A DNA stretch of 64,000 nucleotides. It comes from Sabellastarte sp. h YS-2021 (taxonomy: Eukaryota; Annelida; Polychaeta; Sabellida; Sabellidae). The stretch is from NCBI GenBank assembly GCA_964017235.1, contig OZ024931.1, positions 123,267,530-123,331,529 of the forward strand. Reading direction: 5' to 3'. Positions within the stretch are counted from its first letter, which is position 1. The number at the start of each line of letters is the position of its first letter. Shown here piece by piece: positions 11,380 through 22,592 of this stretch. Both the position numbers and the translations under genes were made by a program. Below the pieces are notes generated by a model, which made no database searches, was not told the DNA's origin, and saw only the letters and a program-made list of their open reading frames with translations.

Positions 11380-11800
11380 TGTCAGTACTTTATCTTCACA
11401 ATATTGCTTGATATTAGTACTTTGACTTTGGATTTACCTCCTTTTGGTGTCAAAAAAATTAAATAAACCACCAGTATGGTTGAAATCAAGCAATAGTGAG
11501 GATAAGGTAATGGTAGTTTACGCAATAAATTGTAAAATTTTATTGTAAGTTAACTTTTTGTAAGTTAAATACTTATCTTATCCTCGCTATATTCTGAATC
11601 CCACCCCTCCATCCCCATTTCGTAATTTTTTTATATCGAGGAACTAAGGACGCGGCGTATGCACACTCCACTTGTGTGCATCAAATGTACTGACAAGAAT
11701 ATCTTGTTCTATAAATATTCGAGTTGGTCGTGGGATGTAAGCTCTCTCCTACACATAGCAATAGTGAGGATAAGGGAAGTATTATTACAGTAATTTTTTA
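11380..11800. repeat. DIRS-1 3' region with complementary terminal motifs
   Basis: ATCAAGCAATAGTGAGGATA near 11487 is repeated directly near 11756 and occurs inverted near 11390 (CTTCACAATATTGCTTGAT) and 11575 (TTATCCTCGCTATATTC). This mix of direct and inverted copies downstream of the recombinase is what the internal complementary region and terminal repeats of DIRS elements look like. The exact end of the element is not fixed. Confidence 0.55.
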
Positions 11801-12332
11801 CAATTTCTGGGACTGAACGTGTGCATGTGTACCATATGTTATCTGCTCCTGCACCAATCTTAAATATAAAACATAGAAATAATATGCATACCACCAGAAA
11901 GTGCAGGCATTAAACTTAAATTCCATATGAGACATCACTGTGTAGCATATAAGGTGAATAAACTGTAATTCTGTTCCAGTTTTGGTACCAAAATCATTAA
12001 TATTCATATAGAAATTTGGATTTCTCATTCGAAACAACTTTATCTGAAGGAGTAACATGAATGCTGTATATAAAACTTGTTTTTAAAATGAGGAGCTGTG
12101 TGTTTTAATTTGATATGTTTGTTCTGTTTGTACCTCAAACAGAAAATAGTTTAAATGTTTCTTTTTATGACCAACAACACCAACATCAGTTTGACTCTAT
12201 TAGACCAAGATTTTGCTCACAACAAGAATATATTAAATATAATGCTCTTATATAGCCCAACAATTAGAGATTTACAAATAACTGGAAAATTTAACAGGTA
12301 AATTAAATTTTATAAGTTAATAATAATAGTAG
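11801..12332. other. No gene recognised
   Basis: AT-rich sequence with no supported ORF, RNA gene or terminal repeat. Confidence 0.5.
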
Positions 12333-12346
12333 AAACATTTGTATTG

Positions 12347-12948
12347 ATTTAAGCCCAGTATTCTGCTTTTTGGTAATTGGCATTTGGAACAAGGACAAGA
12401 CATAAATAATATAATTAGTATTTTAGCTAAACGATATATTTTCAAGTGTTCAAAAAAAAGGCAAGAATTAAACATACTTCAGTATCAGAATTATATGATT
12501 AAGATATATACTGAGCAAAAATATCTAGCCCAAATAGAAACGCGATATAAGAACTTAAAAAAATTATGGTCAGTGTTTACTTTACTTACTGGAAATGAAG
12601 AAATGACTGATGAGTGAAGATAAGGAGTTATAAATAGCATATGTGTCTTACATAGTCCATGCTACTAAAGAAAAATTAGAAATGCTGTTATATTGCATCT
12701 AGTGTCTAGTTAGTGAGATTTAAAGACAGTGCCATATATCTGTAATTAATCTGTAAAATACAAAACCAAACTGTCTGTTAACCATTTAATTTGTACTGTG
12801 TACAAGAAATATTGTAAAATCCTGATGGGAGGTTGTCGCCTTCCCCCCCCCCCCCCCCCCCCCCCCCCCCCAGGATTACAGTTGTTGTTAAAAAAGGGGC
12901 GAATAAAGAGAACATGAGGGAAAAAAAATAAAATAAAAAAATAAAAAA
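12347..12948 (+). mobile_element. 5'-truncated LINE, 602 bp, with target-site duplication
   Basis: Flanked by AAACATTTGTATTG (12333-12346) and ACATTTGTATTG (12949-12960); the leading A residues of the right copy merge with the A-rich tail. The insert encodes the last 77 residues of an ORF2 (12384-12617), with a FKCSKKRQELNILQYQNY block typical of the C-terminus of Tx1-like LINEs, then a 3' UTR similar to that of the LINE at 3671: hairpin, GTTGTTAAAAAAGGGG phrase, GAATAAA and an A-rich tail. It is a related subfamily and a dead-on-arrival insertion. Confidence 0.87.
12843..12871. repeat. Run of 29 C
   Basis: An uninterrupted 29-bp C run fills the loop of the truncated LINE 3' hairpin (arms at 12818-12824 and 12871-12877). 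The full-length relative has only short G and C runs here. Confidence 0.9.
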
Positions 12949-13599
12949 ACATTTGTATTGCGCAAAACTGATGAACATCATCTAATGTGCTGGAATCCAA
13001 AAAGGGACAGTTCTTAAACCTAACAAAGTCCTAACCCAGCAGACTGCCTTGCCTAACAGACTACTGCTACAGTATTGGTCCAGCGCAAGCCGATCCCACC
13101 AAATGTTAGAAAAAGATGTCCCGAGTATTTCTGAAATCACCAGGTGACTATGATATCACATGCTCTTTTTCAGTTTTAAAAAATCTACCCTAAGGTGCCC
13201 AGTAAGGTAAGAAAGTGGGGTTTGTAGGGTGGGAATCCCCCATCTGTTAGGTAAGATATTAACTAATATTTAATTTACCTCTTAAATTTTTCTATTTTGT
13301 TGTGAAAAGAACTACACCAGTTACCAGACTGGGTACTCCACACTCTCCCCTGATATGGGAGAAAGGGAGAGAGTTCTGTCCCTGAGGATTCCTAGAGGAA
13401 TGAGTCAGGAACCTAAAGAACTCATTTTCCAATTCGCATGGTGTCCGGATATGGGATTAAATTAAGCTTAAGCCCCTTCTTACAAGGGGACATCAGCTTG
13501 TGTCGAGGTCAAAGGAGGTTGGAAACATTGAAGACAACCAACTACTCAAACAATATATATAGTATGTACAGAAAAATACCCAGATTACAAATGGGTACT

Positions 13600-15100
13600 T
13601 GGGTAAATGGGACTTAGTTACGTATCTGCTGAACTACCACTATTAATCCAAGATGACAGAGCTCAGAACCAGCCCAAGCCACATCCTTCAAATAAAACTG
13701 ATTGAAGGTGTTATACGACTTCTAGGGACAAGTTGAAAGAATCTGATCCAAGGAGACTGCTCCTTGAAGGTTTTTGCCGCAGCAGAGCTCTAACATTATG
13801 GGCTTTGACAAAGTGATTCTTTGTCAGACAGTTGGTAACTCAGAATCAAATTTTGTTTGATCCAAGAAGTACTGGCAGGGGAGATACTTCTTGAATAACA
13901 CAAAATACCAGCTACATGCTAGCCCTGAGATCCTGAGTTTTGGCCAGGTAATAGCATAAAGCCTAAACTGGACAACAGGGGCCAAGGTAAAGTGTTTCAA
14001 CGAAGCCTTCCTGAGAGGTTCAAAGCAGGGTTGGGGTCGAATCATTTGAGGATTTGGATTTGAAGGATTTAAAATTTTTTTCAATTGATTTGAAAGGATT
14101 AGAAATAATTTAGCAAAAAACGATTTTGGATTTGGAAGTGATTTAAATCCTTTTGTTTTTGGGCAAAATTATTCTGCTTCCTTTAATTTTTAATAGTATA
14201 ATGTGTGTTTATTTTTAATATATAATGTATTAATGTTTTTTTCCCTTTTCATAAAATATGTTAACATCTAGTAATCTTGTGCAGGGTACAAGCATCCCAA
14301 CCAAATACAATCATGCTTTAGATATAATTTAATCTTTGTAGTTTGCAATGAGTAGGCAAGGGGGTATAGTTGAAAGAAGTCTCAGTACTCTGATGAAATA
14401 GCACTTAGCTTTCATAAACTTAACAAACATAAATAAACTTCATAAACAGGATAGAAATCCACAGTGAGCAACAATGGGAGCACATTTGAAAGAGGCCCCA
14501 GTACTTGTGAAATGCAATTAACTTATTTGTTTCTGTATAAAACATACCTCATTTCTTTTATTTCCTTTCATTCCAAAAACACATTATTCAAAATTTGAAA
14601 TTATTCATTATTTAAATTAATGATATTGTTTATGGTGATGGGAGATTAACCCTATTAATGTGTGAAAAAAGTTCAAGTTCCAATAAACGTGCAATTTATT
14701 CAAGTATGTTTTTCTAAAGTATTTTAATTACTTTTTCAAAAAGGATATGGATATAAATCCTTTTGAAAAAGAAAGGATTTGGATTTGAAAATTTTTTAAA
14801 GGATTTGGATTTAAATCCTTTTTCGAGGACCCCAACCCCAGTTCAAAGGGAGGCTAAATCAGTTGAAGGACAAGTTCCAGGAGGAAACGCCTCATCACCC
14901 TTTGGGTCTGCCTGGTGTGATTCTTGTCTTTGCGTATATTCAGGGAAGAGTTTTCTAGCTTATCAGCAATAGCAGTCTTATAGCCATCTATGGTGCTGGG
15001 CTGCGAATTCTTTAGGAAATGATGCATGAGCAAGTCTGCAATCTGTTCTATAGATGGTGAATTGAAATCCACCTTACTTGACTGACATTTAACAAAAATG
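13600..15100 (-). pseudogene. DIRS-3 tyrosine recombinase remnant
   Basis: Recombinase of DIRS-3, split by the hAT-like insertion at 14026-14840. Upstream part (15100 to 14849): FTIYRTDCRLAH, then a HHRWL-type core block (matching IDGYRTA of the family). Downstream part (14017 to 13600): LRKASLKHFTLAPVV, a hidden HxxR box KAHNVRAL read in another frame near 13800, VSLDQILSTC and the YNTFNQFYLKDVAW tail carrying the nucleophile Tyr. Frameshifts, stops and a shortened middle show it is inactive. Confidence 0.75.
14026..14840. mobile_element. hAT-like non-autonomous DNA transposon, 815 bp
   Basis: The insert is flanked by an exact 8-bp duplication GTTCAAAG (14018-14025 and 14841-14848). Its termini are inverted: CAGGGTTGGGGTC on the left and, reverse-complemented, TGGGGTTGGGGTC on the right. 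Subterminal GGATTTGGATTT words are abundant on both sides. An 8-bp duplication with a CAGGG-type end is the hAT signature. No transposase is present. It interrupts the PPFEPLKKASLK-type codons of the DIRS-3 recombinase; removing one duplication copy restores the family pattern. Confidence 0.88.
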
Positions 15101-15499
15101 GCCCACTTTGCTTTGTAAAGAGCTCTGATTGGGTATCTTTGTTTTAAGCTTCAATTGTGCTACCTGGTCATAGAAGTCCTATCCACTGAGAACTGAGGTT
15201 CTAGGAGCCCAGGCATGAAGATTCAGGCTCAGCAAGTCCCTATGAAGATTGCCATTGAAGGTCTGGGACAATAGGTTGGGTAGGCACAATGGTATCTGGG
15301 ACAACAGGTATACCATGTACCATAATCCAAGGCATGCTGGGTCCCTCTATAGGGCTATAATGATCACTCTCTGAGAATGCTGACTTAGAATCTTGTTTAT
15401 TACACTGGCCAGTAGAGGAATGGGGGGGGAAGGATAAGAGGTTCCAGATCTTCCGAGGAGAGGCTCACTGCATGCACTGCCCAGGCTTTGGCATCTCTG

Positions 15500-16819
15500 A
15501 CTTGGGATACTGATGCAACTTGTTGCATCTGGTGTCTAATAAGCCTACCCAGGGATGGTGCCACCAAAGGCAAATTCGCTTGAAGTCTCCTGAAACACAA
15601 CATTTGTACAAAGGCTTGAATTATTTTATGGCCAAATTAAAGGGACCACTTTGAGTTCCAGGAAGTTTATCAGCTGCTTGCATTCTTGAATGGATCAAAC
15701 TCCTTTTACTATGCAGTCTCCTAAATGTTTGCCGGAACCTTTGTTTGATGCATCTGTAGAGATCTGAATGGCATGATGCACAGGTTGCAAGGGTAGGCCC
15801 CGGAGGATATTTTCCTCCTTCAACCACCAATGAGGATGTGGTGGAGAGGTTTTGGAATGGGACTAAGCTTTTCAGGGACTCTGGAATATGCCAATTATTC
15901 TTCAAATGCCATTGCATGGATCTAATGTGAAGGTGACCTGATAACTTGGTTTTTCATTGCAGTCAGCAGGCCTATCAGAGACATGGAATGTCTCAGTGAG
16001 CAACTGGGTTTTACCAAAAGAGGAGTTGATTTTGGAATCCAGTGCCTACCATATCTATTTAGTTGGCCTAACCACTCCCTGAGCCCAGCTGTACTGGTAT
16101 TCTACAAAGTTGAAGACTTGTCCTAATTCCTGACTCAAGGTCAGGAGGTTCTGGGTGTCCAAGTAACTGTCTCACGCCCTAATTAACCAGTCATATAGGT
16201 ACTGGTGGATCCTTATATTCCTTACCTGAGCCATGAGCTCGATCTCCTTGCCCACAAGGGTGAATTCCATGAGAGCTATAGATAGACCAAAAGGAAGAGC
16301 CCAAAAGTGGAATATTTGGTTCTGTTAATGGAATCTGAGATGCTTTCTTCGACTTATAGGGATGTGAAAGTGGGCATCGGTGAAGTCCAGTGAAGTGACC
16401 CACTCTCCTTTTTAAGGAACAGCTTGATTAATCCTAGGGTTTCCATTTTGAAAGTTTTGGCTTTTTAAGAACCAATTTAAGGTACTGAGGTCCAAGATAG
16501 GTCACCACTTTTGGTTGGGTTTGGTAACAAAAAAAAGTTGTAGAACGCCAGAGGTCTGGATTTTGACCTTTTGCACTGTTTGTTCTTGGCGGAGGGAATG
16601 CAATGCCTCCTTCAGGTAGTTGTTCCTGAGGGGTTTGACATATCCATTCCTTATTAGAGGTTCCCTGGTGAGAGATTTGAGCTTGAATTTAACTCTGTAT
16701 CTTTCAAGATCAAAGCCACCCTTGTACTCAAACCTTTTTCTGCCAAGATCTGCCATTTTTTTTACATTTGTCACATTAGGGCCAGAAGGAGAGAGATCTA
16801 CAAAAGAAGCATGTTTCAC
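15500..16819 (-). pseudogene. DIRS-3 reverse transcriptase and RNase H remnant
   Basis: Read from 16819 down. The longest open piece (16819-16502) holds the region ahead of the RT with VLQLFFVTKPNQKW, followed in shifted frames by PILDLSTLNWFL, GEWVTSLDFTDAHFHIPI, ALPFGLSIALMEFTLVGKEI and IHQYLYDWLIRA near 16190. In the last block the first Asp of the YLDD active site is Tyr. RNase H follows with ISTDASNKGSGKHLGD (about 15760) and NFLELKVVPL (about 15680). Several stops and frameshifts. The element is dead on both polymerase and frame grounds. Confidence 0.82.
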
Positions 16820-17188
16820 AGGTCTTTTTTTGGTTTTTCTCTGTTTCCGGACTTACACCTTTCTCCTGTTGCTGCCCTGTTAAAAACACAAAAGGTGCAG
16901 GATTCACAACAAACATGAATTTTGCATTTCTCAGAACATGAACATTTAAGGCAAGAAGCACATTTAGAATCCTGAGAACCAAAGGAACACTCTAACCACT
17001 GTCTAACTTTCAAACAATTGCTGGTGTTGCTCAGGTGTAAGAAGCAGATACGCAGGGCAGTCTTCTTTTTCCAACACACAGTGGTCATTTTTGGACCCCT
17101 TATCACTGTAAGGAGCACATTTTATATGAGTGCCAAAACTTGCCATTATCTTCCCACACCCGCCTTTCTTCTGTCCGGATGAGGTCAT
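16820..17188 (-). pseudogene. DIRS-3 ORF1 (gag-like), partial
   Basis: Starts at an ATG at 17188 (minus strand) with MTSSGQKKGGCGKIMASFG, then a Cys-containing segment with KCAPYSDKG and NDHCVLEKEDCP. The ORF1 start of DIRS-2 (41859) reads MASPGQRRGACGHLMAGFD followed by CTHCHNKDEG and DPCV, so the N-terminus is a shared, probably metal-binding, DIRS ORF1 module. A second cysteine-rich stretch (CASCLKCSCSEKC, about 16950) lies in another frame. DIRS ORF1 is thought to act like gag; here it is frameshifted. Confidence 0.65.
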
Positions 17189-17235
17189 GATATCCGTACA
17201 ATATAATGACACACAAATCCACAAATACATAATTT

Positions 17236-17375
17236 GTTAATTTATTTATTTAGCATTTTAATCTTGTCTAGCACCTTATTGGTTATATTGTGACTGGTAG
17301 TTGGAAGGGCAGAAAAAAACAGTACATACAGTTGTTCAAGGTTCGTTTAGCTTGAACCTCCAAATATTTTTATAT
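17236..17375 (-). mobile_element. SINE 3' fragment
   Basis: Reverse complement of the SINE 3' half seen at 20880-21031: the AACCTTGA(A)CAACTGTATGTACTG phrase, TTCTGCCCTTCCAACTACC, and an AAATAAATAAATTAA tail at 17236-17253. The tRNA-like head is absent. Confidence 0.7.
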
Positions 17376-17420
17376 GCCAAATAAAAGAGGATGTGATATC
17401 ATACCTGCCTAGTGAGTGAT

Positions 17421-18236
17421 GAGGGCATAAAATCAATAATGCAGATATCAGTACGAGAAGTTGAGTACTATTTTAACCTCCCTCAAACACAGTACAGTCT
17501 GTGAAATTAAATTAAACTTAATTTTTAAATAATGTATTATTCTTTCATTTTCCAAAAGAATTTGACTTCTGGATCATCTAGCAAACAATCACTGAAATCG
17601 CATTTTTGGCAAAAAGGTATTTGTAAATGTTCATTTGCACCTAGAATTGTGCACAATATTTTACATTAAAATGACATCAAGCTATGTTGGAACATGTGCT
17701 ATATTTAAATATGAAATTCCACTTAATTTCATAGATATGCATCATGTAAATCTCTACCACTTATGCTTCATGATTTGCTCATTTTTATTGGTGTCTAATA
17801 TATTTGTTGCCGTACTACATCGAAGTATGATTTTTTTACATATGGAAGTTCTATGTAAGCAATAGTTCCCTAATCGTAGTGAGTCCTCTAATTTTAAGAT
17901 AACTTTTACAGTGCTTAATCTCTGCAAACTGCAGATTCCAAGATACAACAAATTCAGTTGTCTTAGCTTTAAAAATCAGATATACATGGACATGGAAGAG
18001 GTCAGCAACCATGGAGACACCAGGATGGAAGAGAATCTAAGATGGATAATCATTGGACAGCAGGTGGGATATTAATCTAAACTAGTTCCACATAAGTGCA
18101 TCACAAGAAAAACTATGGTTGAAATGTTTCTTTGATTGGAGAATAGATATATAGGAAAAATATAGAACTCATAAAAGTATTCGGTTAGGCCTACTACACG
18201 TAATATTATAGGAAGAGGTGTACAAAGAAAAGTATG
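17421..18236. other. No gene recognised
   Basis: AT-rich sequence; nothing supportable found on either strand. Confidence 0.45.
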
Positions 18237-19960
18237 TTATTTAGGATATCCCACATGACAGCATTTGAATACCAGTGTAGCAGTTTTCAAAATGGGGTAG
18301 TGTATAACAGGCAGCCAATGTAGACTTCTAAGAATGGGTTGCAAACTCATACATACCGACTGAACATGGCTTGAAAAGGAAAAGTGAGAATCAAACACAC
18401 TCAAGTACCTAATAACAAGGGCAGGACTGACTAGGCTGGTACACTGGGAGAGAAAAATGTGCTCTGGATCTGTCCTGCTTGTGTTTAAAGTCAAACAGGA
18501 TAAATTGTCTTGTTGGTATACAACTTGTTGGAGGCCATCTGCTTCTGAACATTTTCAAGAAACGCTTTCAATTTTTTGAGCTTAGAGAAAGCATTCTTTT
18601 AAGTAAGGTGGACATATAGTTGTGTGTTGTCTGCATAGAAATGACATTTAATGCTTTCCTGTTGACTGATCACCTTCACAAAAGTGGCAATATACAGATA
18701 AATAAAATAGGGCCAAAAATAAATCTCTGTGGAGCATCAAAATTAAGTTTAAACAGCCTGACAATGAGGGGCCGATTTTGACAGACTGGTAGCGATCAGA
18801 CATGTAGAAAATGAACCAATAAGAAGAATTTCATTCTTTATTAATGTATCAGTGTAGTTTGTCTTGAGTGGCTCTGCTTATTTGCTAATTGATTTAGATT
18901 GTCATGACTGTTTCTATTAATGTGTTAATCAGTTATACAGCCACATCACAGTCAATGAGTTTGGATATAAAACCGAGTCGAGACATGCAGCAGTAGTTCT
19001 TGAGATCTTCACTAAGTAAGAAAAGTTTTTATGACAGGTGTTAGTAAAGCCTTTTTTGAATTCCCATGGCACAAAACTTTAAGAGAGAGAAAAATTCACC
19101 ATTTTGGTTACTAATGGAGGTAAGACTTTTATACTCTCTTTCACAAGGAAGTTACCTAAGGATCAAGTGAGTAGGACTTAGTAGGTGATTTATTGATAAC
19201 ATTTGAGACTTGATATTCAGACGCATGATTGAAGAAAGAGACCAAAGAAGGTTTGTGCATAAGATGCATTTCAGAAAACATAGATGGTGGAAATGATTAG
19301 AATGTTTTACCAATTTTGTCATGAAAGATGGTAACAAACTGATCAGCAGCTGATTTTTGTCCATTTGATGTGAAAGTAAGACAGCAGCAGGAAAGGTATG
19401 GAGTGTTTTTCGGATACGGTCATAGTTATTTGGAATTCTGTATATTTACATGATTAAGTTTGTGAAGTAGTCTTTCTTGGGAGAGATTAAGTACTATAAA
19501 CGTATACAATAGAATAGAAATTTATCAGACTGAATTCATCAATTAATTTCAGGAAAATATTTCTTGATCTTGGATTATTTAGTTTCACATAGTTGTCATA
19601 GTCCAGGCCAGGATTGGCAGTAACGTTAAAATCACCACATCAAATAATATATCATCATGTTTCATGTTAATGAAATGGCATACCTTGTTAGTTTGTCACC
19701 ATATATGTTTTTCGAGATTATCCATTCAAAAATTACCACATTTCTATCTTTGTCTTGTTCAAAACTGCTTACTTTGTATCCAAAATTATTACTTATCCAA
19801 GGGTTACCACACCTTTTGATTTACTTCTAATTCCTCTAAAAGTACACCTTTCCTTCTCAAACAATGCCAGTACTGTACAGTTTTGAATGTATCTTGAAGA
19901 CATAGCCTATAATGTTTGCTCCAATAATTTCGAAATATAGTTGCTTGCAATTCACACTAA
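18237..19960 (-). mobile_element. Decayed CR1/L2-like LINE
   Basis: Read from 19960 down on the minus strand. Endonuclease remnant: GDFNVTANPGLDYDNYVKLN near 19630. Reverse transcriptase remnant: FIFGPILFICILPLL near 18720 (the family has a PQGSxLGPLLF-type block), THNYMSTLL near 18630 in place of DDTQLY, then FDSHFSFSSHVQSVC near 18390 and the tail LHWLPVIHYPILKTATLVF near 18270. Many stops and frameshifts. The order and style of these motifs match CR1/L2/jockey-type LINE ORF2. Assigned from motifs by eye; the 5' limit is approximate. Confidence 0.72.
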
Positions 19961-20784
19961 AAAGCAAAAAGAAATCCTCCCCAGAATACAGTGGCATATT
20001 GAAGAATATATAAAGGGTGAAATAACATATTTTACAGGAATAACCACTCCATCAGTGTTCATATATATTCAAAAAGTGAATATTATAGGTATATATTGTA
20101 TATTATAAATATTAAATATATTTTCTGTTAAATCTGTTTGAATTAAAATAATTCATTAGAACATTATCAAACAACAAGAAAAGAACCTAAAATTATAAAC
20201 AACAAAAAAAAGCAATAAATTATGTATTATAAATGAGATTATGGGCAAAAATAGCAATAAAGATGTCACAATGTTGTGTCATACAGATTAAAATTATTTC
20301 CTCTTGAAAAGTTTTTTCATTCAAATACTACCCGTGTCACTAATGTTAGACTTCATAAATGGTAGACAGGTTTTCATTGCCTGGTTATCATTAGTTGGTC
20401 CCTAATTTATATATACCAATGAATATTTATCACATAAACAGACATGGCTGCATATTTTGTGTCATTGTATAACATTAATGTCATCTAGCATTGTTGACAA
20501 GTGTGTAATATTCAACAGAGTTTTTAATTTTTCATCATAAGTATCACTAATTAATAACTAGTGTTGTCATGCAATAAATAGGTAGGAGTTTACCTCACCC
20601 TGACCAGGGCCTGCTCAGCAATTATTTTACCCCACAGATTACCTTGGTATATTAAAAGAAAAATATTATGCCATAATCATCCCAATTCTCAGTGTAACAA
20701 ATGGATGTAGTGAGCACTTTTATCATTGCCTTGTTATTAATAGTTACTCTTTATTCTAAAGTAAATGCAAACTGAATATGAACT
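19961..20784. other. No gene recognised
   Basis: AT-rich intergenic sequence without a supportable feature. Confidence 0.45.
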
Positions 20785-20796
20785 TATTTAATAGTG

Positions 20797-21031
20797 GGGG
20801 GCCACGGTGGCAGAGTGGTAACACTCTCGCCTCCCACCTCTGCGGCCGGGGTTCGATCCCTGTCATGGCCTTAAGTGGGAAAGCTGGTAGTTGCTTGCCG
20901 TTGGTCGGCAGTTTACAGTACAGAACCCTAGCGAACTATATGTACTGGTTTCCTCTGCCCTTCCAACTACCCGTCGTGATATGACCTGTACAGTGTTGAA
21001 AGTGACATAAAACCCCAAATAAATAAATAAA
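20797..21031 (+). mobile_element. tRNA-headed SINE with 12-bp target-site duplication
   Basis: Perfect flanking repeats TATTTAATAGTG at 20785-20796 and 21032-21043. The head holds an A-box-like TGGCAGAGTGGTAACAC and a B-box GGGGTTCGATCCC, followed by a body with GTACTGGTTTCCTCTGCCC and a CAAATAAATAAATAAA tail. Such heads serve as internal pol III promoters in SINEs. The 3' end of the insertion lies 147 bp upstream of the SR-protein start codon. Copies at 22593, 58328, 17236 and 38346 belong to the same family. Confidence 0.93.
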
Positions 21032-21043
21032 TATTTAATAGTG

Positions 21044-21178
21044 CCTTTCGAGGGAATGGGTCTTGATTTTATTTGCTCGGTTCCTTATATTTATAAATAT
21101 TTAATCGCACGAAAAACTGAATGCTCTTTAAAAACCTTGGTCACATGATTTCAGAAGGACCATAAGAATCAACCAGGA
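21044..21178 (+). promoter_or_regulatory. Likely 5' UTR/proximal promoter of the SR-protein gene
   Basis: Between the SINE duplication and the start codon lie a TATA-like TTATATTTATAAATATTTAA near 21084 and a TCACATGA E-box-like word at 21141. An in-frame TGA at 21146-21148 precedes the ATG. The transcription start is not visible, so this is an inference from position. Confidence 0.35.
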
Positions 21179-21309
21179 ATGGCGATCTACGACAGAGCTC
21201 ACGCAGGTTATCGTGTTTTTATCGGGGATTTAGGAGCTAGGGTTGGGAAATATGAACTGGAAAGAGAACTAGATCATTATGGAGTGATTTCAAATGTATG
21301 GGTGGCAAG
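21179..21309 (+). CDS. SR splicing factor (SRSF3/SRSF7-like), exon 1
   Basis: First coding exon of a serine/arginine-rich splicing factor, a nuclear RNA-binding protein that promotes exon definition. It encodes 43 residues plus two bases, starting MAIYDRAHAGYR and entering the RRM with RNP2 VFIGDL, then VGKYELERELDHYG and SNVWVAR. The spacing and the VWVAR-(N/S)PPGFAF junction across introns are those of SRSF3/SRSF7 and fly Rbp1. The start is the first ATG after an in-frame TGA at 21146, and its context GGAATGG is acceptable. The exon ends in phase 2 at a GTAAGC donor. Intron 1 (21310-25964) holds a SINE and a satellite array. SRSF3 and SRSF7 cannot be told apart without the C-terminal exons (SRSF7 has a CCHC knuckle), so no symbol is given. 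Confidence 0.9.
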
Positions 21310-22592
21310 GTAAGCATTTTGGAGTTATGTCTCCGCAAATTTGTGTCTTGACTTATGGTAGCAGTAGGTATGGTGATCCATGGGGTTTTCTTGGTACTGC
21401 TCAGCCTATGAAGTTCGTCACCTGTCGTAAAAATGCTAATGGACAAGTAATATTCCTTTTTAATAAATGGCATAACTCCTTTTGACAGCGAGGGAATAGA
21501 CGTGGTTACCTTGGCTCTAAAGTCGAGTCTCGTGCAATTCTTTTTATTGAAATATGCATTGACACAAGCTCAAAAGAACAATCCATTTGGAGCAGTTTTT
21601 AAGGGGCGATAATATAATTTCTGCTTGAAATCAGCGCCCCAAATTGGCACGATTTGCATACAAAAATTGCCGAAGTTATATTAAATTATTTCTGTCATCA
21701 CTTCCACCTCATTTATTAAGCGGAAATGCGCAAGTGTGGGCGATAAAGTACAATTGTTATTAAATATTTTAAGTTCCGTTTTGTGCCAATTTGATGTGTG
21801 TGCCAAGATACGAAGCCAAGCAGTACATAAAGTCTTTTTCTCTTGAATTTAACTTCATAAAATGACTGAAAATTGTTTAATGCAATTAAAAAAAAACTAT
21901 CCATATTAAGCCATTGACATAACAAATGCAATGTGTGTACAAATATGTATGCTATTTTACACAACTTTTATAATAAAAGAACATTTTCAAATTTTTTAAG
22001 AAATGGTCCAAAAATTCTTAAAAATCAGGAAATGTCATTTATTTTTAGTGAACTATGTTTCATTGTTAACTGATTGTTAAAGTAAATGTAACATTACAAT
22101 ATGGTTGTGTATGGGAACAGTAGTGCGTCTAAATTTGTATGATATTTGTGTTTTATGCAAATCTCCAGTTCTATGTGGGGTAGTGCAATGGATCTACATG
22201 CAAGTAAAGTAGAGCCGAGGTAACCATGTCTAGGTATATTTGTATGGTGAAAGGTCTTAAAATGTTTTAATGTTGTCATTAAATGTGGGTGATGAAATTC
22301 ACTGGCTGAGAAGTAGAGATTTCACACAATTGTAATTTCTGACAACTCTGCAGATCGATTTTACTTTAATTTACACTGAAATATGAATTTTGTGTTATAC
22401 ATATGTACAGTAGCTATTCAGCTAACGTTGGTAAAATAGAGCATAGCTTATTTTACTAACGGTCAGTAAAATCAGGTTCTGGCTATATCACTGACTACTT
22501 TTATTATCAAAAATAGGGTTGATCAGTTTTTCAGTATGCAAAATTCTGTTTGCAGTATCAATTTTGTGTTTTACATCATGCCTAGTACCCTA

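Larger units (their letters stand above)
13060..17420 (-). mobile_element. DIRS-3 retrotransposon, minus strand, decayed
   Basis: A DIRS-type element read from 17420 down to 13060: ORF1, reverse transcriptase, RNase H, tyrosine recombinase. Terminal inverted sequence is visible: CAGGTGACTATGATATCACA (about 13141) against GAGGATGTGATATCATACCTG (about 17390-17410, reverse complement). The block near 13080-13140 (CCCACCAAATGTTAGAAAAAG) is the reverse complement of the right terminal repeat of DIRS-2 near 46770, so the two elements are related. It is interrupted by the hAT-like element at 14026-14840. Confidence 0.8.

Noticed and set aside
12746-13000. Minus-strand Gly-rich ORFs
   Set aside because: They arise from the 29-bp C run and the A-rich LINE tail.
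20797-20875. tRNA gene candidate
   Set aside because: A and B boxes are present, but the sequence is a SINE head with body, tail and duplications, and other copies exist.
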